From: an uncultured Opitutia bacterium
Lineage (GTDB): Bacteria; Verrucomicrobiota; Verrucomicrobiia; Opitutales; Opitutaceae
Assembly: GCA_903896015.1 (NCBI GenBank)
Contig: CAITWF010000027.1
Location: forward strand, 84,343 to 148,342
Reading direction: 5' to 3'
DNA length: 64,000 nt
The translations under genes were made by a program, and so were the position numbers. Position 1 is the stretch's first letter, and each line of letters opens with the position of its first letter. The notes under the pieces are model-generated. The model had not been told where the DNA came from, searched no databases, and worked only from the letters and a program-made list of their open reading frames with translations. Shown here piece after piece: positions 54,206-62,956 of the stretch.

Positions 54206-55122
54206 ATGCTTTCCCACCCCTTCTTCAGCTCGCGCGTGCTGATCGCGCTGGTCCTGCTCGGCTTACTGCCGTCCGTCCGCGCGCAAAACGCCGCATCCGC
54301 CTGGGTCTATTGCTACACCGAGCCGGGATTCCAAGGCGAAGTGTTTGCGCTCAATGAGGGAGCCAGCCTTGAGAACCTCGCGCTGGTCCGCGATTCACGC
54401 GGTCTGCCATTTAACGATCGCGTGCGCTCGGTGCAGCTCGCGGGCGCCGTCCGCGTGCTCGCGTTCCAAAACGCCGGCTTCGACGGCGCGAGCATCTGGC
54501 TCAACGGCGATGTGCCCGATCTTGGCGCTTTCTCAATCGACGCCACCGCACGCGGCTCGTGGGATCGCAAGATTTCCGCGATTCAGGTGCAGCCGGTCGC
54601 AGCAACATCGTCGTCTTCGCCCGCTGGGATCGGCGCGATGCCGAGCGCGTCGTTCGCGCCGCATATCGCGACATCTTGACCCGCGACGCCGACGGCCCCG
54701 GTCTGCGGCTCTACCTGAGCCGGCTCATCGAGGGTGGCTGGAATGAGGAGCAACTCCGCGACTCGCTCCGCCGCAGCGACGAATTCCGCCACCGCGATCT
54801 CGAAGCAATCATCCGGCGGGTTTTCCGGGAGGTGCTTGGCCGCGATCCGGATGCCTCCGGAATCGCCACCTACCAGCGCAGCCTCGGCCGCGGCATGACC
54901 GAAGCCGAGATGCGCGCGGATCTCGCGCGCAGCCGCGAGGGTGCGGAGCGCCAAATCGCCCTCGCGATCACCCGCGCCTACCGGAAAACGCTGCACCGCG
55001 ATCCGGACGCAGGCGGGCTGGAAAGCTATACCAAGCTTATGCGACAAAAAGGCTGGTCGGAAAATGACGTGCGCAACGACCTGCGACACAGCGAGGAGGC
55101 CCGCAAGGTCCGCGGTGGCTGA
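54206..55122 (+). pseudogene. Secreted beta/gamma-crystallin-like plus DUF4214 protein, split by a frameshift
   Basis: Frame one (54206-54679) has a signal peptide and a beta/gamma-crystallin-like domain (VYCYTEPGFQGEVFALNEG, then LAFQNAGFDGASIWLNGD), then loses sense after VQPVAATSSSSP and stops. Frame two, open from 54559, carries three DUF4214-type units (YRDILTRDADGPGLRLYL, FREVLGRDPDASGIATYQ, YRKTLHRDPDAGGLESYT) and ends at 55122. Adding one base near 54625 joins them into a 300-residue protein. Alternatively the second part is a separate gene without a clear start. AAs and codon use are similar on both sides. Confidence 0.65.
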
Positions 55123-55181
55123 GCGAGCAAATCGACCGCGTTAGGGCTTGCGACCGCGCGGCCGCCCGGGGAAAAAGCCGT

Positions 55182-58019
55182 GTGCCCCGCTCAGGTTTCC
55201 TGCTCTCGAAGTTGTGCCGCCGTGTCTTGCTTAGCGTCGGCTGTCTGGGCGCTCTCGGACTGGCGAACGTTGCCGACGCGAAGCCTTTGCAGGTTGGCGT
55301 CGAGCCCGGTGCCGAGCCGCTTTCGTTTGTGGATCAGCAGAACCGGCCGACGGGTTTCGCGATCGAAATCATGCGCGCCGTCGCCGCAGACCAGCACCTC
55401 GAAATCGAATTTATCGTCGAGCCATGGAGCCAGATTCTCGAGGACATCAAGTCCGGCCGGATCGATATCGTCCCCAACATGGCCTACGTGCCGGCGCGGA
55501 CGGCGTTCGTAGATTACTCCACATCGCATCTGACCATGGAGGCGGACGTGTTCGTGAATCGGCACGGCCGGATCCCGGTCACGCTCGAAGACCTGTCAAA
55601 GCTGCGCGTGGCGGCTTCGGCCCGCAGCGTTTCCTACGAATATATCTTGAGGCGCGGCTGGACCACGACCGTCCTCGACTACCCGACCCTCAGCGACGGC
55701 CTGCAAAACCTCGACGCCGGTCGCTTCGACGCGCTCATCGCCACACGACTGATCGGCCTCGAGATTATCCGCAGTAGCCGGCTCGAAAACGTCCGCGCAC
55801 TCAACTGGAGCATCCCGGACCTCAACTACGACATGCACATGGCAGTTCGCGCCGGCAACCGCGACCTGCTTTTCAAACTTAACCAAGGCCTGGCAAATAT
55901 CCACGCCAACGGCTCCTACGATCGCATTTACGAAAAATGGATCGGTCCGCTCGACCCGCGTCACCTGCGACTGCGTGACGTGCAAAACTATCTATTGCCG
56001 CTGGCCGTGCTGCTCACCGCAGTCCTGCTCGTGATCGGAATCCAGCGCCGCCTGCTCGTGAGGGTCCGCCAGCAGGCCGACGCACTGCGCGAAAGCGAGG
56101 AGCGGCTGACCCTCGTCCTCGAAGGCAGCGGCGATGGCTTTTGGGATTGGGACGTAGGCACCGGCCGTTTCGCGCGCAGCGAACGCTGGGCCGCGATGCT
56201 CGGGTATTCGCTCGAAGAGATCCCGCCGACACTCGAAGGCGGCGGCCAGCTCGTGCACCCCGATGATCGCGCCGCGCACGAGGGTTGGCGCGACAAGGTC
56301 AACACCGGCGGCTCCGGCTCCTATACGATCGAATATCGCATGCGGACCAAGTCCGGCAAATGGCGTTGGATTCTCGATCGCGGCAAAGTTGTCGCGCGCG
56401 CCGCCGACGGCAAGCCGCTCCGCATCGCGGGCACGCACACCGACATCACCGAACGCAAGCTCACGGAGCAGGCGCTTCTGGAAAGCCGGTCGCTTCTCTC
56501 ACGCTCGGCGCAACTGCTCGAACAGACGCAGTCCATCGCCCGCATCGGCGGCTGGGAATATGACATCGCAACAAAACAACTCTACTGGACCGACGAGACC
56601 TACCGTTTGCACGATCTCGAGCCGGGTGCGATTCAGCCCACCATGGAAACGGCGATCGCGTTCTATACGCCCGAGTCGCGAACCCAACTCGTCGCCGCCG
56701 CTCAACAAGCCTTCGAGCAAGGTGCCGGCTACGATCTTGAGCTCTCGCTCTTCACCGTCACGGGCCGACTCATCCGCGTGCAGACCACCGGACGCGTGGA
56801 ACTCCGTGATGGCCGACCCGCGAAAATCAATGGCTCCTTCCGCGACATCACCGCCCAAAAGGATGCCGAAGAGGCGCAGCGCATCATGCAGCTCAAGATG
56901 CTTGAGACGCAAAAGCTCGAAAGCCTCGGTGTGCTCGCCGGCGGCATCGCCCACGATTTCAACAACCTCCTCACCGTAATCCTCGCCAACGCCACCGCGG
57001 CGCGGCGGACGAATCCCGCTGACCCGCACCTTGCACCGATTGAAACCGCCGCGCACCGCGCCGCCGATCTTTGCAACCAGATGATGGCCTATGCCGGCCA
57101 CGGAAGCCTCACGGTGGAACACCTCGATCTCGGCCGGCTCGTGCACGACACGATGCGACTCCTCGAGGTTTCGATTAGCAAAAAATCCACCCTGCGCCTC
57201 TCCCTTGCACCCGATCTGCCCGCGATCGAGGGCGACGCCACGCAACTCCGCCAAGTCGTGATGAACCTCGTGATCAACGCCTCGGAGTCGCTGAGCGAAG
57301 AGCCCGGTGAAATTCGAGTCCGCACCCGTGTCGGCCAACCGAAGGATACACCCGCCGAGGCCGCGCATCTGTTCGAATTCCCACCCGGCGACGGCGTTTG
57401 TCTCGAAGTCGAGGACACGGGCTGTGGCATGACCCCCGAGACGATCGCCCGCGTTTTCGATCCCTTTTTCACGACGAAGTTCACCGGACGCGGCCTCGGG
57501 CTCGCGGCGACGCTTGGCATTGTGCGCACCCACCGCGGCGCGCTCACCGTCTCCAGCACGCCGGGTGGGGGATCAACGTTTCGACTTTTCCTGCCGATCG
57601 CCACCGATGAGCCCGTGCCGGCGCCCCCCGCGGCGCCACCCGTGGCAGCGTCGGGCGGCACGCTCTTGATTGTCGATGATGAACCGTCCGTCCGCCAGAC
57701 AGCCGAATTGCTGCTACAGCACCACGGTTACACCACCGCGGTCGCGGCCGACGGGATCGCGGCCGTGAATCTTTTCCGGGCCACCCCCGATCGCTTCGAC
57801 GCCGTGCTGCTCGACCTTACTATGCCGGGGCTCGACGGCGCCGAAGTGCTGCGCGAAATCCGCGCCCTCCGCCCCGCTGCGCGCGTCCTCGTGATGAGCG
57901 GCTTCAGCGAGCAAGATGTGCTTCACCGCCTCCGCGGTCTCGGCGCCGTCACGCTGCTCCACAAGCCCTTCACGCTTGATACGCTGCTCGCGAAAGTCGG
58001 CGAAGCCCTCGCACGCTGA
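55182..58019 (+). CDS. Hybrid sensor histidine kinase with periplasmic SBP domain, two PAS domains and a receiver
   Basis: A 945-residue sensor. Signal segment, periplasmic family 3 solute-binding domain (about 35-265, LQVGVEPGAEPLSFVDQQNR), membrane helix (276-296), PAS domain one (about 310-435, ending GTHTDITERK), PAS two (450-570, GSFRDITAQKD), kinase core with His591 in GGIAHDFNNLL, HATPase boxes (NASESL, DTGCGM, GRGLGL) and a receiver with Asp878 (LLDLTMPG). It probably senses an amino acid or small organic ligand. Start is GTG at 55182. No separate regulator gene is adjacent. Confidence 0.93.
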   Translation: MPRSGFLLSKLCRRVLLSVGCLGALGLANVADAKPLQVGVEPGAEPLSFVDQQNRPTGFAIEIMRAVAADQHLEIEFIVEPWSQILEDIKSGRIDIVPNMAYVPARTAFVDYSTSHLTMEADVFVNRHGRIPVTLEDLSKLRVAASARSVSYEYILRRGWTTTVLDYPTLSDGLQNLDAGRFDALIATRLIGLEIIRSSRLENVRALNWSIPDLNYDMHMAVRAGNRDLLFKLNQGLANIHANGSYDRIYEKWIGPLDPRHLRLRDVQNYLLPLAVLLTAVLLVIGIQRRLLVRVRQQADALRESEERLTLVLEGSGDGFWDWDVGTGRFARSERWAAMLGYSLEEIPPTLEGGGQLVHPDDRAAHEGWRDKVNTGGSGSYTIEYRMRTKSGKWRWILDRGKVVARAADGKPLRIAGTHTDITERKLTEQALLESRSLLSRSAQLLEQTQSIARIGGWEYDIATKQLYWTDETYRLHDLEPGAIQPTMETAIAFYTPESRTQLVAAAQQAFEQGAGYDLELSLFTVTGRLIRVQTTGRVELRDGRPAKINGSFRDITAQKDAEEAQRIMQLKMLETQKLESLGVLAGGIAHDFNNLLTVILANATAARRTNPADPHLAPIETAAHRAADLCNQMMAYAGHGSLTVEHLDLGRLVHDTMRLLEVSISKKSTLRLSLAPDLPAIEGDATQLRQVVMNLVINASESLSEEPGEIRVRTRVGQPKDTPAEAAHLFEFPPGDGVCLEVEDTGCGMTPETIARVFDPFFTTKFTGRGLGLAATLGIVRTHRGALTVSSTPGGGSTFRLFLPIATDEPVPAPPAAPPVAASGGTLLIVDDEPSVRQTAELLLQHHGYTTAVAADGIAAVNLFRATPDRFDAVLLDLTMPGLDGAEVLREIRALRPAARVLVMSGFSEQDVLHRLRGLGAVTLLHKPFTLDTLLAKVGEALAR

Positions 58020-58022
58020 GCC

Positions 58023-59750
58023 TCAGCCGCCGGTCGCGTGCCGCCAGTCGAGCAGCACCAGTTGCAGCAGCTTCCGACCGTTGAAGTGATTCCACTTCAA
58101 CTCCACCGCCAAATCGATTGGTGCGCCCAGCGGCGGCAAACGGTGCGCGAGTTTCCACGCCACCCCGTGCAGCCGCCGGCCGCGCCCATCCTCGATGCTG
58201 AAGCGAAAATGAATTTCCTTAAAAACTTCCGGTCGGCCCGCGAGTACCACGCCGCGCACGCCGAACACCGGCTCGGGGTTGCCCTGCCCGAACGGATGCA
58301 GCCCATCGAGTTCGTCCATCAGCCGCTCGTTGAGCTGCTCCGGCGTGAGCCACGCCGCGATGTCGAGCTTCGCCTCGGCGATATCGCTGCCCGCGTGCGT
58401 GCGCACCGCTTCCGCGAAACGCGCTCGAAAATCCTCCACGTGAATCTTGGGCAGGGAAATGCCGACCGCCATCGGATGCCCGCCCCAGCTCGAAAGATTC
58501 GTGCAGCAGGTGCCGAGCACCTCGACCAGATTGAGCCCGTCGACGCTGCGTCCCGAGCCCTTCGCCATGTCGCCCTCGTTGCCCAGCACGACGCAGGGGC
58601 GGTTATATTTCCGCGTAACGCGGCCCGCCACGATTCCGACGACGCCCGGATGCCACTCCTCGTGAAACAGCACGATGCCCGGCAGCGCGGCAAACTGCGT
58701 CTCGATCAATTGCTCGGCCTGCTCAGTGATGCCGCGCTCAATGTCCTGCCGCTCGCGGTTGAAAGTGTCCAACTGCCGCGCGGTTTCCGCACAGAAGCTC
58801 GCGTCGTCGCTCACCAGCAGCTCGACGGAGAGTGCCGCGTCCGCGAGCCGGCCGCTCGCGTTGATCCGCGGCCCGAGGCGAAACGAAATATCCGTCGGCG
58901 AAATGCCCAGTGACGGCTTCACGCCCGCCACTTCCATCAACGCGCGCAAACCAGGCCGCTGCGTTTCCTCGAGGATGCGCAATCCGTGGCGCGCCAGAAT
59001 CCGGTTCTCTCCGAGCAACGGCACCAGATCGGCGACCGTGCCGAGTGCCACGAGATCGAGATGATCCCTTAGCTTGATACGGAACGCCACCGGATTGTTA
59101 TCGGCGCGCATGTGCTTGAGCAGGCCGTGGCACAACTTGAACACGAGGCCGACCGTACAAAGATGCCGCCACGCCGCATCGCCGTTCGTCTCGTCGGCCT
59201 CGACATGCGGGTTAATCAAAATCCCGTCGCTGAGCGGCTGCTCCTTCGAGCGGTGATGATCGACGACGATCACATCGATGCCCTGGGCGCGGAGGTAGGC
59301 GGCTTCGTCGTGCGAGTTGGTGCCGCAGTCGAGCGCGATGAAGAGTTTCGGTTTCCCCGCCTCTAGCGCGCGATCAATCGCGCTGCGGGAGAGGCCGTAG
59401 CCGTCCTCCGAGCGGCGCGGCACGACAAAGCGCGGGTTCAGTCCGAAGCGCCGAAGGATCATCACGAGCAGCGCCGTGCTGCTCACCCCGTCGACGTCAT
59501 AATCGCCGAGGATCACGATCTCGTCGCGGTTCTCGATTGCGGCGCGGAGACGCGAAGCACCGGCCTCAAGGTTGCGCAGCAAAAACGGGTCATGCAGTGC
59601 GGCGAGCGCCGGCTGCAAAAAATCCTTCGCGCGCGGCGCGTCGGTGAGTCCGGCGCGGAGCAACAATTCCCCCATCACGCGGCTCACGCCCGCGTGTTTG
59701 CTCAACGCTTCGACCTCGGCGGCCGGGCGTGGCGTGTGGGTCCAGCGCAT
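58023..59750 (-). CDS. recJ: Single-strand-specific 5'-3' exonuclease RecJ
   Basis: Degrades single-stranded DNA in recombination and mismatch repair. 575 residues. The DHH phosphoesterase motifs are ILGDYDVDGVSS, ALDCGTNSHD and VDHHRSKEQP, followed by DHLDLVALGTVADLVPL and the DHHA1 part with GVVGIVAGRVTRKY and SSWGGHPMAVG. The start MRWTHTPRP at 59750 is chosen because the upstream 20 codons of the frame come from the palindromic repeat at 59758. Convergent with the histidine kinase gene three bases away. Confidence 0.94.
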   Translation of the reverse strand: MRWTHTPRPAAEVEALSKHAGVSRVMGELLLRAGLTDAPRAKDFLQPALAALHDPFLLRNLEAGASRLRAAIENRDEIVILGDYDVDGVSSTALLVMILRRFGLNPRFVVPRRSEDGYGLSRSAIDRALEAGKPKLFIALDCGTNSHDEAAYLRAQGIDVIVVDHHRSKEQPLSDGILINPHVEADETNGDAAWRHLCTVGLVFKLCHGLLKHMRADNNPVAFRIKLRDHLDLVALGTVADLVPLLGENRILARHGLRILEETQRPGLRALMEVAGVKPSLGISPTDISFRLGPRINASGRLADAALSVELLVSDDASFCAETARQLDTFNRERQDIERGITEQAEQLIETQFAALPGIVLFHEEWHPGVVGIVAGRVTRKYNRPCVVLGNEGDMAKGSGRSVDGLNLVEVLGTCCTNLSSWGGHPMAVGISLPKIHVEDFRARFAEAVRTHAGSDIAEAKLDIAAWLTPEQLNERLMDELDGLHPFGQGNPEPVFGVRGVVLAGRPEVFKEIHFRFSIEDGRGRRLHGVAWKLAHRLPPLGAPIDLAVELKWNHFNGRKLLQLVLLDWRHATGG

Positions 59751-59757
59751 GGGCTCG

Positions 59758-59842
59758 GAGGTGGGGCCGGTTCTCTGAACCGGCCTGAGTTCCAGCTTGC
59801 GCCGGCCCAACCCAAGCCGGCTCGGAGAGCCGGCCCCACCTT
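59758..59842. repeat. Bipartite palindromic element, intergenic copy
   Basis: Fills the gap between the secDF stop (59847) and the recJ start (59750). On the minus strand hairpin 1 is GCCGGCTC-TCC-GAGCCGGC and hairpin 2 is CCGGTTC-AGA-GAACCGG; GCTGGAACTCAGGCCGG matches the helicase copy exactly and the outer ends (GAAGGTGGGGCC, GGCCCCACCTC) are shared. It may also act as a terminator for secDF. Confidence 0.8.
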
Positions 59843-59846
59843 CAAA

Positions 59847-62414
59847 TTATTCCGAGGCCTTGCTGGCGCCCTGCCACTCGTATTTCGGCGCCACGTCTTC
59901 GTGGGCCTCGACGTGCTTCCGGTCGCCCTTGTGCCACCAGTAGAACACCTGCGCCGCGATGAAGATCGCGGAGAAGGTCGAGGTGACGATGCCGACCAGG
60001 AAGGTAAACGAGATGTCGCTGAGCGAGCTGCCCGGTGCCGAGAAGACGTAGAGCGAAAGCGCCGCGAGGAAGGTCGTGCTCGCCGTCATGATGGTGCGGG
60101 CAAAAACCTTGCGAATGGCAGAGTTAACGACATCGCGCAGCGAACCGGTCGGGTTATTTTTCAACTCCTCGCGGATGCGGTCGAAGACGACGACGGTCTC
60201 GTTGATCGAGTAGCCGGCGATACAGAGGATGGCCGCGACCATAGGCGCGTTGAACTGGTGGCCCGTCAGCACGAAGATGCCAATGGTCATCAGAATGTCG
60301 TGCAGCGTGGAGAACATCGCGCCGACGCCGAAGCCGAACTCAAAGCGGAACGCGATGTAGAGGAGAATCGTGGCCATCGAGATGGCCACCGCGACGAGCG
60401 CGTTCCATTCGATTTCCTTGCCGATTGAAGCACCCACATGGTTCTCACCGACTTTTTCGAGGCCGGCGTTCGGGAAGCTCTTTTGCAGCGCGGCGAACAC
60501 CGTGGCGGATTTGCCCTCGGGCGTCTCGACGTTGAGCGTCTCCTTGCCGTTGCCACCGATGGCGCTGGTGTAGGTCGGGTTGACGTCGGTCACGCCCGCG
60601 GCCTTGGCCGTATCGCGAATCTGTCCGGCGTCGATCTTCGATTTGAACGCGAGCTGGATCGAATCACCACCGGCGAAATCGACGCCGTAAATTTTATTGC
60701 CCTGGAAGAGCACGTAGCCGAAACCGATCAACACGACGATCCACGAGCCAATGAAGGCGGGTCTGCCGAGTTTGACGAAGTCGGTGTGCAAATCGCCGAG
60801 CATGCGGCGCATCGTCATCTTCTTCAGCGTGCCCGACTCGGTCAGCATTTCCATGACCGTGTGGCCGGTGATCAGAACCGAGAAGAGCGTCGAGAGCACA
60901 CCGATGAGCAGCGTGACACCGAAGCCCTTGATGGGACCGGTGCCCTTCCAGATCATGATGCCGCAGATGATGAGCTGCACGGCGTGGGCATCAAGGATGG
61001 TCCACAACGCCTTCGCGAAACCGGAGTCGTTCGCGGCCTGCAAGGATTTGCCCGCAGCGATTTCTTCGCGCATGCGCTCGAAGATCAGGATGTTCGCGTC
61101 CACCGCCATGCCCATGGTGAGCACGATACCGGCGAGACCGGGCAACGTGATCGTCGCCTGATAGAACGCCATGATGCCGAGGATTAGGACGATGTTGATC
61201 GCGAGGGCGAAGACGGCCACGAGGCCGCCCGTCGCGTAGAACGTCACCATAAACGCGGCCACCGCGGCGGCGCCAATGACGGTTGCGCGCACGCCGGAAT
61301 CGACAGCGTCCTGCGCGAGCGAGGGTCCGACCTCGTATTGTTCTTTGACGATGAGCGGAAGATCGAGCGGGTTATTGAGGACGTTGGAGAGATTGATCGC
61401 TTCGCGATCGGTCATGTTGCCGCCGGAGATTTGGGCGGAGTCGCTGTTGATTTCCTCGCGGACGGTCGGCGCAGAGTAGAGCTTGCCGTCGAGCACGATG
61501 GCGAGGCGGCCGAGACGGCCGGCCTGCTGGCCACCGTCAGCGATCGCCTTCGTGACTTCGGCAAAGCGCTTTTTGCCTTCGCTGGTAAACTGGAGAATGA
61601 CCTCGGGCTTGCCGTAGAGGTCGGGACGCGCGAACGAGTTCGAAATCGCGTTGCCGCCCATCTCAGGGATGCGCTTGACGAAGACTTCCTCGGTGAAGCT
61701 CTGGCCGTTGCGGCCTTCCTCATCGAGTGTGAGCACTTCGTAGCCGGGAGGCGTGTCGACGCCAGGGCCGGGCTGGAGCGTGGGGTGCACGATGCGGAAA
61801 TCGAGGCGCGCGGGCTTCTTCACGTTGTCAACGACATCGGGGTTGTCGCGCGTGTTGAGGCTCGGGAGCTGGACTTCGATGCGGTTCGTGCCGACGGGAC
61901 GAATGACCGGCTCGGCGACGCCAAACGCATTGATGCGGTTGCTGATAATTTCGATCGCCTTGGTGATTTTTTCTTTGCGCGCGTTGACGTCGTCGCCGGC
62001 CGTGCCGACGGCCTTTTCGTCAACCTCAAGCGTGATGGCCACGCCGCCCGCGAGATCGAGGCCGCGTTGCACGCGTCCCTTCGACCGGCGAAGAAGCTCG
62101 GTGAGGAGGATCGTGTTGCGCTTCTCGACGTTCTTCAGCGAATCCTCGAGGCGGATGTCGGGGAAGTATTGCGTGAGGTCGAGCTTACGGTCGTGACCGA
62201 GCTGGCGGAGCGCGACGTATTCGCTGAGGGCCTGGCCGTTTTTCTTCAGCGCGACGGCTTCATCGAGGAGCTTCGAGAACTCCGCCTGCTTCGCCGTCGC
62301 ATGCGAACGGGCATAGTCGGCGAACGGGACATCTTGCAGCGGAATCAGCTCTGTCGCCGCCCACGCGAGGAGCGCGAGCGAGAGCAGAATCTTCCAGAGG
62401 TTGCGTTTAAGCAT
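59847..62414 (-). CDS. secDF: Fused protein translocase subunit SecDF
   Basis: An 855-residue fusion of SecD and SecF that uses the proton gradient to pull proteins through SecYEG. The SecD half has a membrane helix near residues 8-25, a large periplasmic region with GLDLAGGVAITLEV and RINAFGVAEPVI, then TM2-6 with GMAVDANILIFERMREE. The SecF half starts near residue 560 (IYGVDFAGGDSIQL) and ends with GYSINETVVVFDRIREEL. Both halves keep the proton-path aspartates. It is preceded by yajC, the common yajC-secDF order. Confidence 0.96.
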   Translation of the reverse strand: MLKRNLWKILLSLALLAWAATELIPLQDVPFADYARSHATAKQAEFSKLLDEAVALKKNGQALSEYVALRQLGHDRKLDLTQYFPDIRLEDSLKNVEKRNTILLTELLRRSKGRVQRGLDLAGGVAITLEVDEKAVGTAGDDVNARKEKITKAIEIISNRINAFGVAEPVIRPVGTNRIEVQLPSLNTRDNPDVVDNVKKPARLDFRIVHPTLQPGPGVDTPPGYEVLTLDEEGRNGQSFTEEVFVKRIPEMGGNAISNSFARPDLYGKPEVILQFTSEGKKRFAEVTKAIADGGQQAGRLGRLAIVLDGKLYSAPTVREEINSDSAQISGGNMTDREAINLSNVLNNPLDLPLIVKEQYEVGPSLAQDAVDSGVRATVIGAAAVAAFMVTFYATGGLVAVFALAINIVLILGIMAFYQATITLPGLAGIVLTMGMAVDANILIFERMREEIAAGKSLQAANDSGFAKALWTILDAHAVQLIICGIMIWKGTGPIKGFGVTLLIGVLSTLFSVLITGHTVMEMLTESGTLKKMTMRRMLGDLHTDFVKLGRPAFIGSWIVVLIGFGYVLFQGNKIYGVDFAGGDSIQLAFKSKIDAGQIRDTAKAAGVTDVNPTYTSAIGGNGKETLNVETPEGKSATVFAALQKSFPNAGLEKVGENHVGASIGKEIEWNALVAVAISMATILLYIAFRFEFGFGVGAMFSTLHDILMTIGIFVLTGHQFNAPMVAAILCIAGYSINETVVVFDRIREELKNNPTGSLRDVVNSAIRKVFARTIMTASTTFLAALSLYVFSAPGSSLSDISFTFLVGIVTSTFSAIFIAAQVFYWWHKGDRKHVEAHEDVAPKYEWQGASKASE

Positions 62415-62495
62415 GGGTCGTTTGGGTTTGTTTTTGTTTAAAAAATCAGGGGCGGGTGCACCGCGGCTCGCGCCGCACCGGCGCGCAAAGCGAAA

Positions 62496-62855
62496 TCACT
62501 TCTTGTCGGCTTTCGCGGCCTCGGACGCCTGTGACTTCACGACGGTCTGCACGAAGGCCTTGCCAAGCTCGATCTTAGTGTTGTCGGCGATGCGCACGAC
62601 GAAACGATCATCCTTCACGTTCGTGATCGTGCCGAAAATGCCGCCGGTCGAAATTATTTCGTCACCAGACTGGAGCGCGGCGAGCATCTTCTCGTGCTCC
62701 TTCTGCTTCTTGCGCTGCGGGGCGATGAAGAGGAAATAGAAGCCGCCCATCAGCAAAATCGCCGGCAGCATCCCCACGATCATTTGCGCGGGACCACCTT
62801 GGGCGGGCGCGGCGGATTGGGCGAGAAAGGAGCTGGCGTCGATCAACGAGGACAT
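62496..62855 (-). CDS. yajC: Preprotein translocase accessory subunit YajC
   Basis: A 119-residue single-pass membrane protein of the SecDF-YajC complex. The helix is at about residues 26-46 (PAILLMGGFYFLFIAPQRKK), followed by the family motif HEKMLAALQSGDEIISTGG and a basic tail. The ATG at 62855 (MSSLIDASSF) is chosen; ATG at 62864 would add three residues. The gap to secDF is 81 bases on the same strand. speA starts divergently 101 bases away. Confidence 0.93.
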   Translation of the reverse strand: MSSLIDASSFLAQSAAPAQGGPAQMIVGMLPAILLMGGFYFLFIAPQRKKQKEHEKMLAALQSGDEIISTGGIFGTITNVKDDRFVVRIADNTKIELGKAFVQTVVKSQASEAAKADKK

Positions 62856-62956
62856 TTTCGGCATTGCGTGTTGAGGGATTTGGAAAAAGAAAACGCGCAT
62901 CTAACTGATTCGCGCCCGTCGAAAGCAAGCCATAAGTCCCCCTCCCCCGCACCGCG

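Noticed and set aside
53261..54217. Long upstream extension of the RbsD-like gene
   Set aside because: The extension is antisense to the HTH-metallo-hydrolase gene; the RbsD family start is at 53260.
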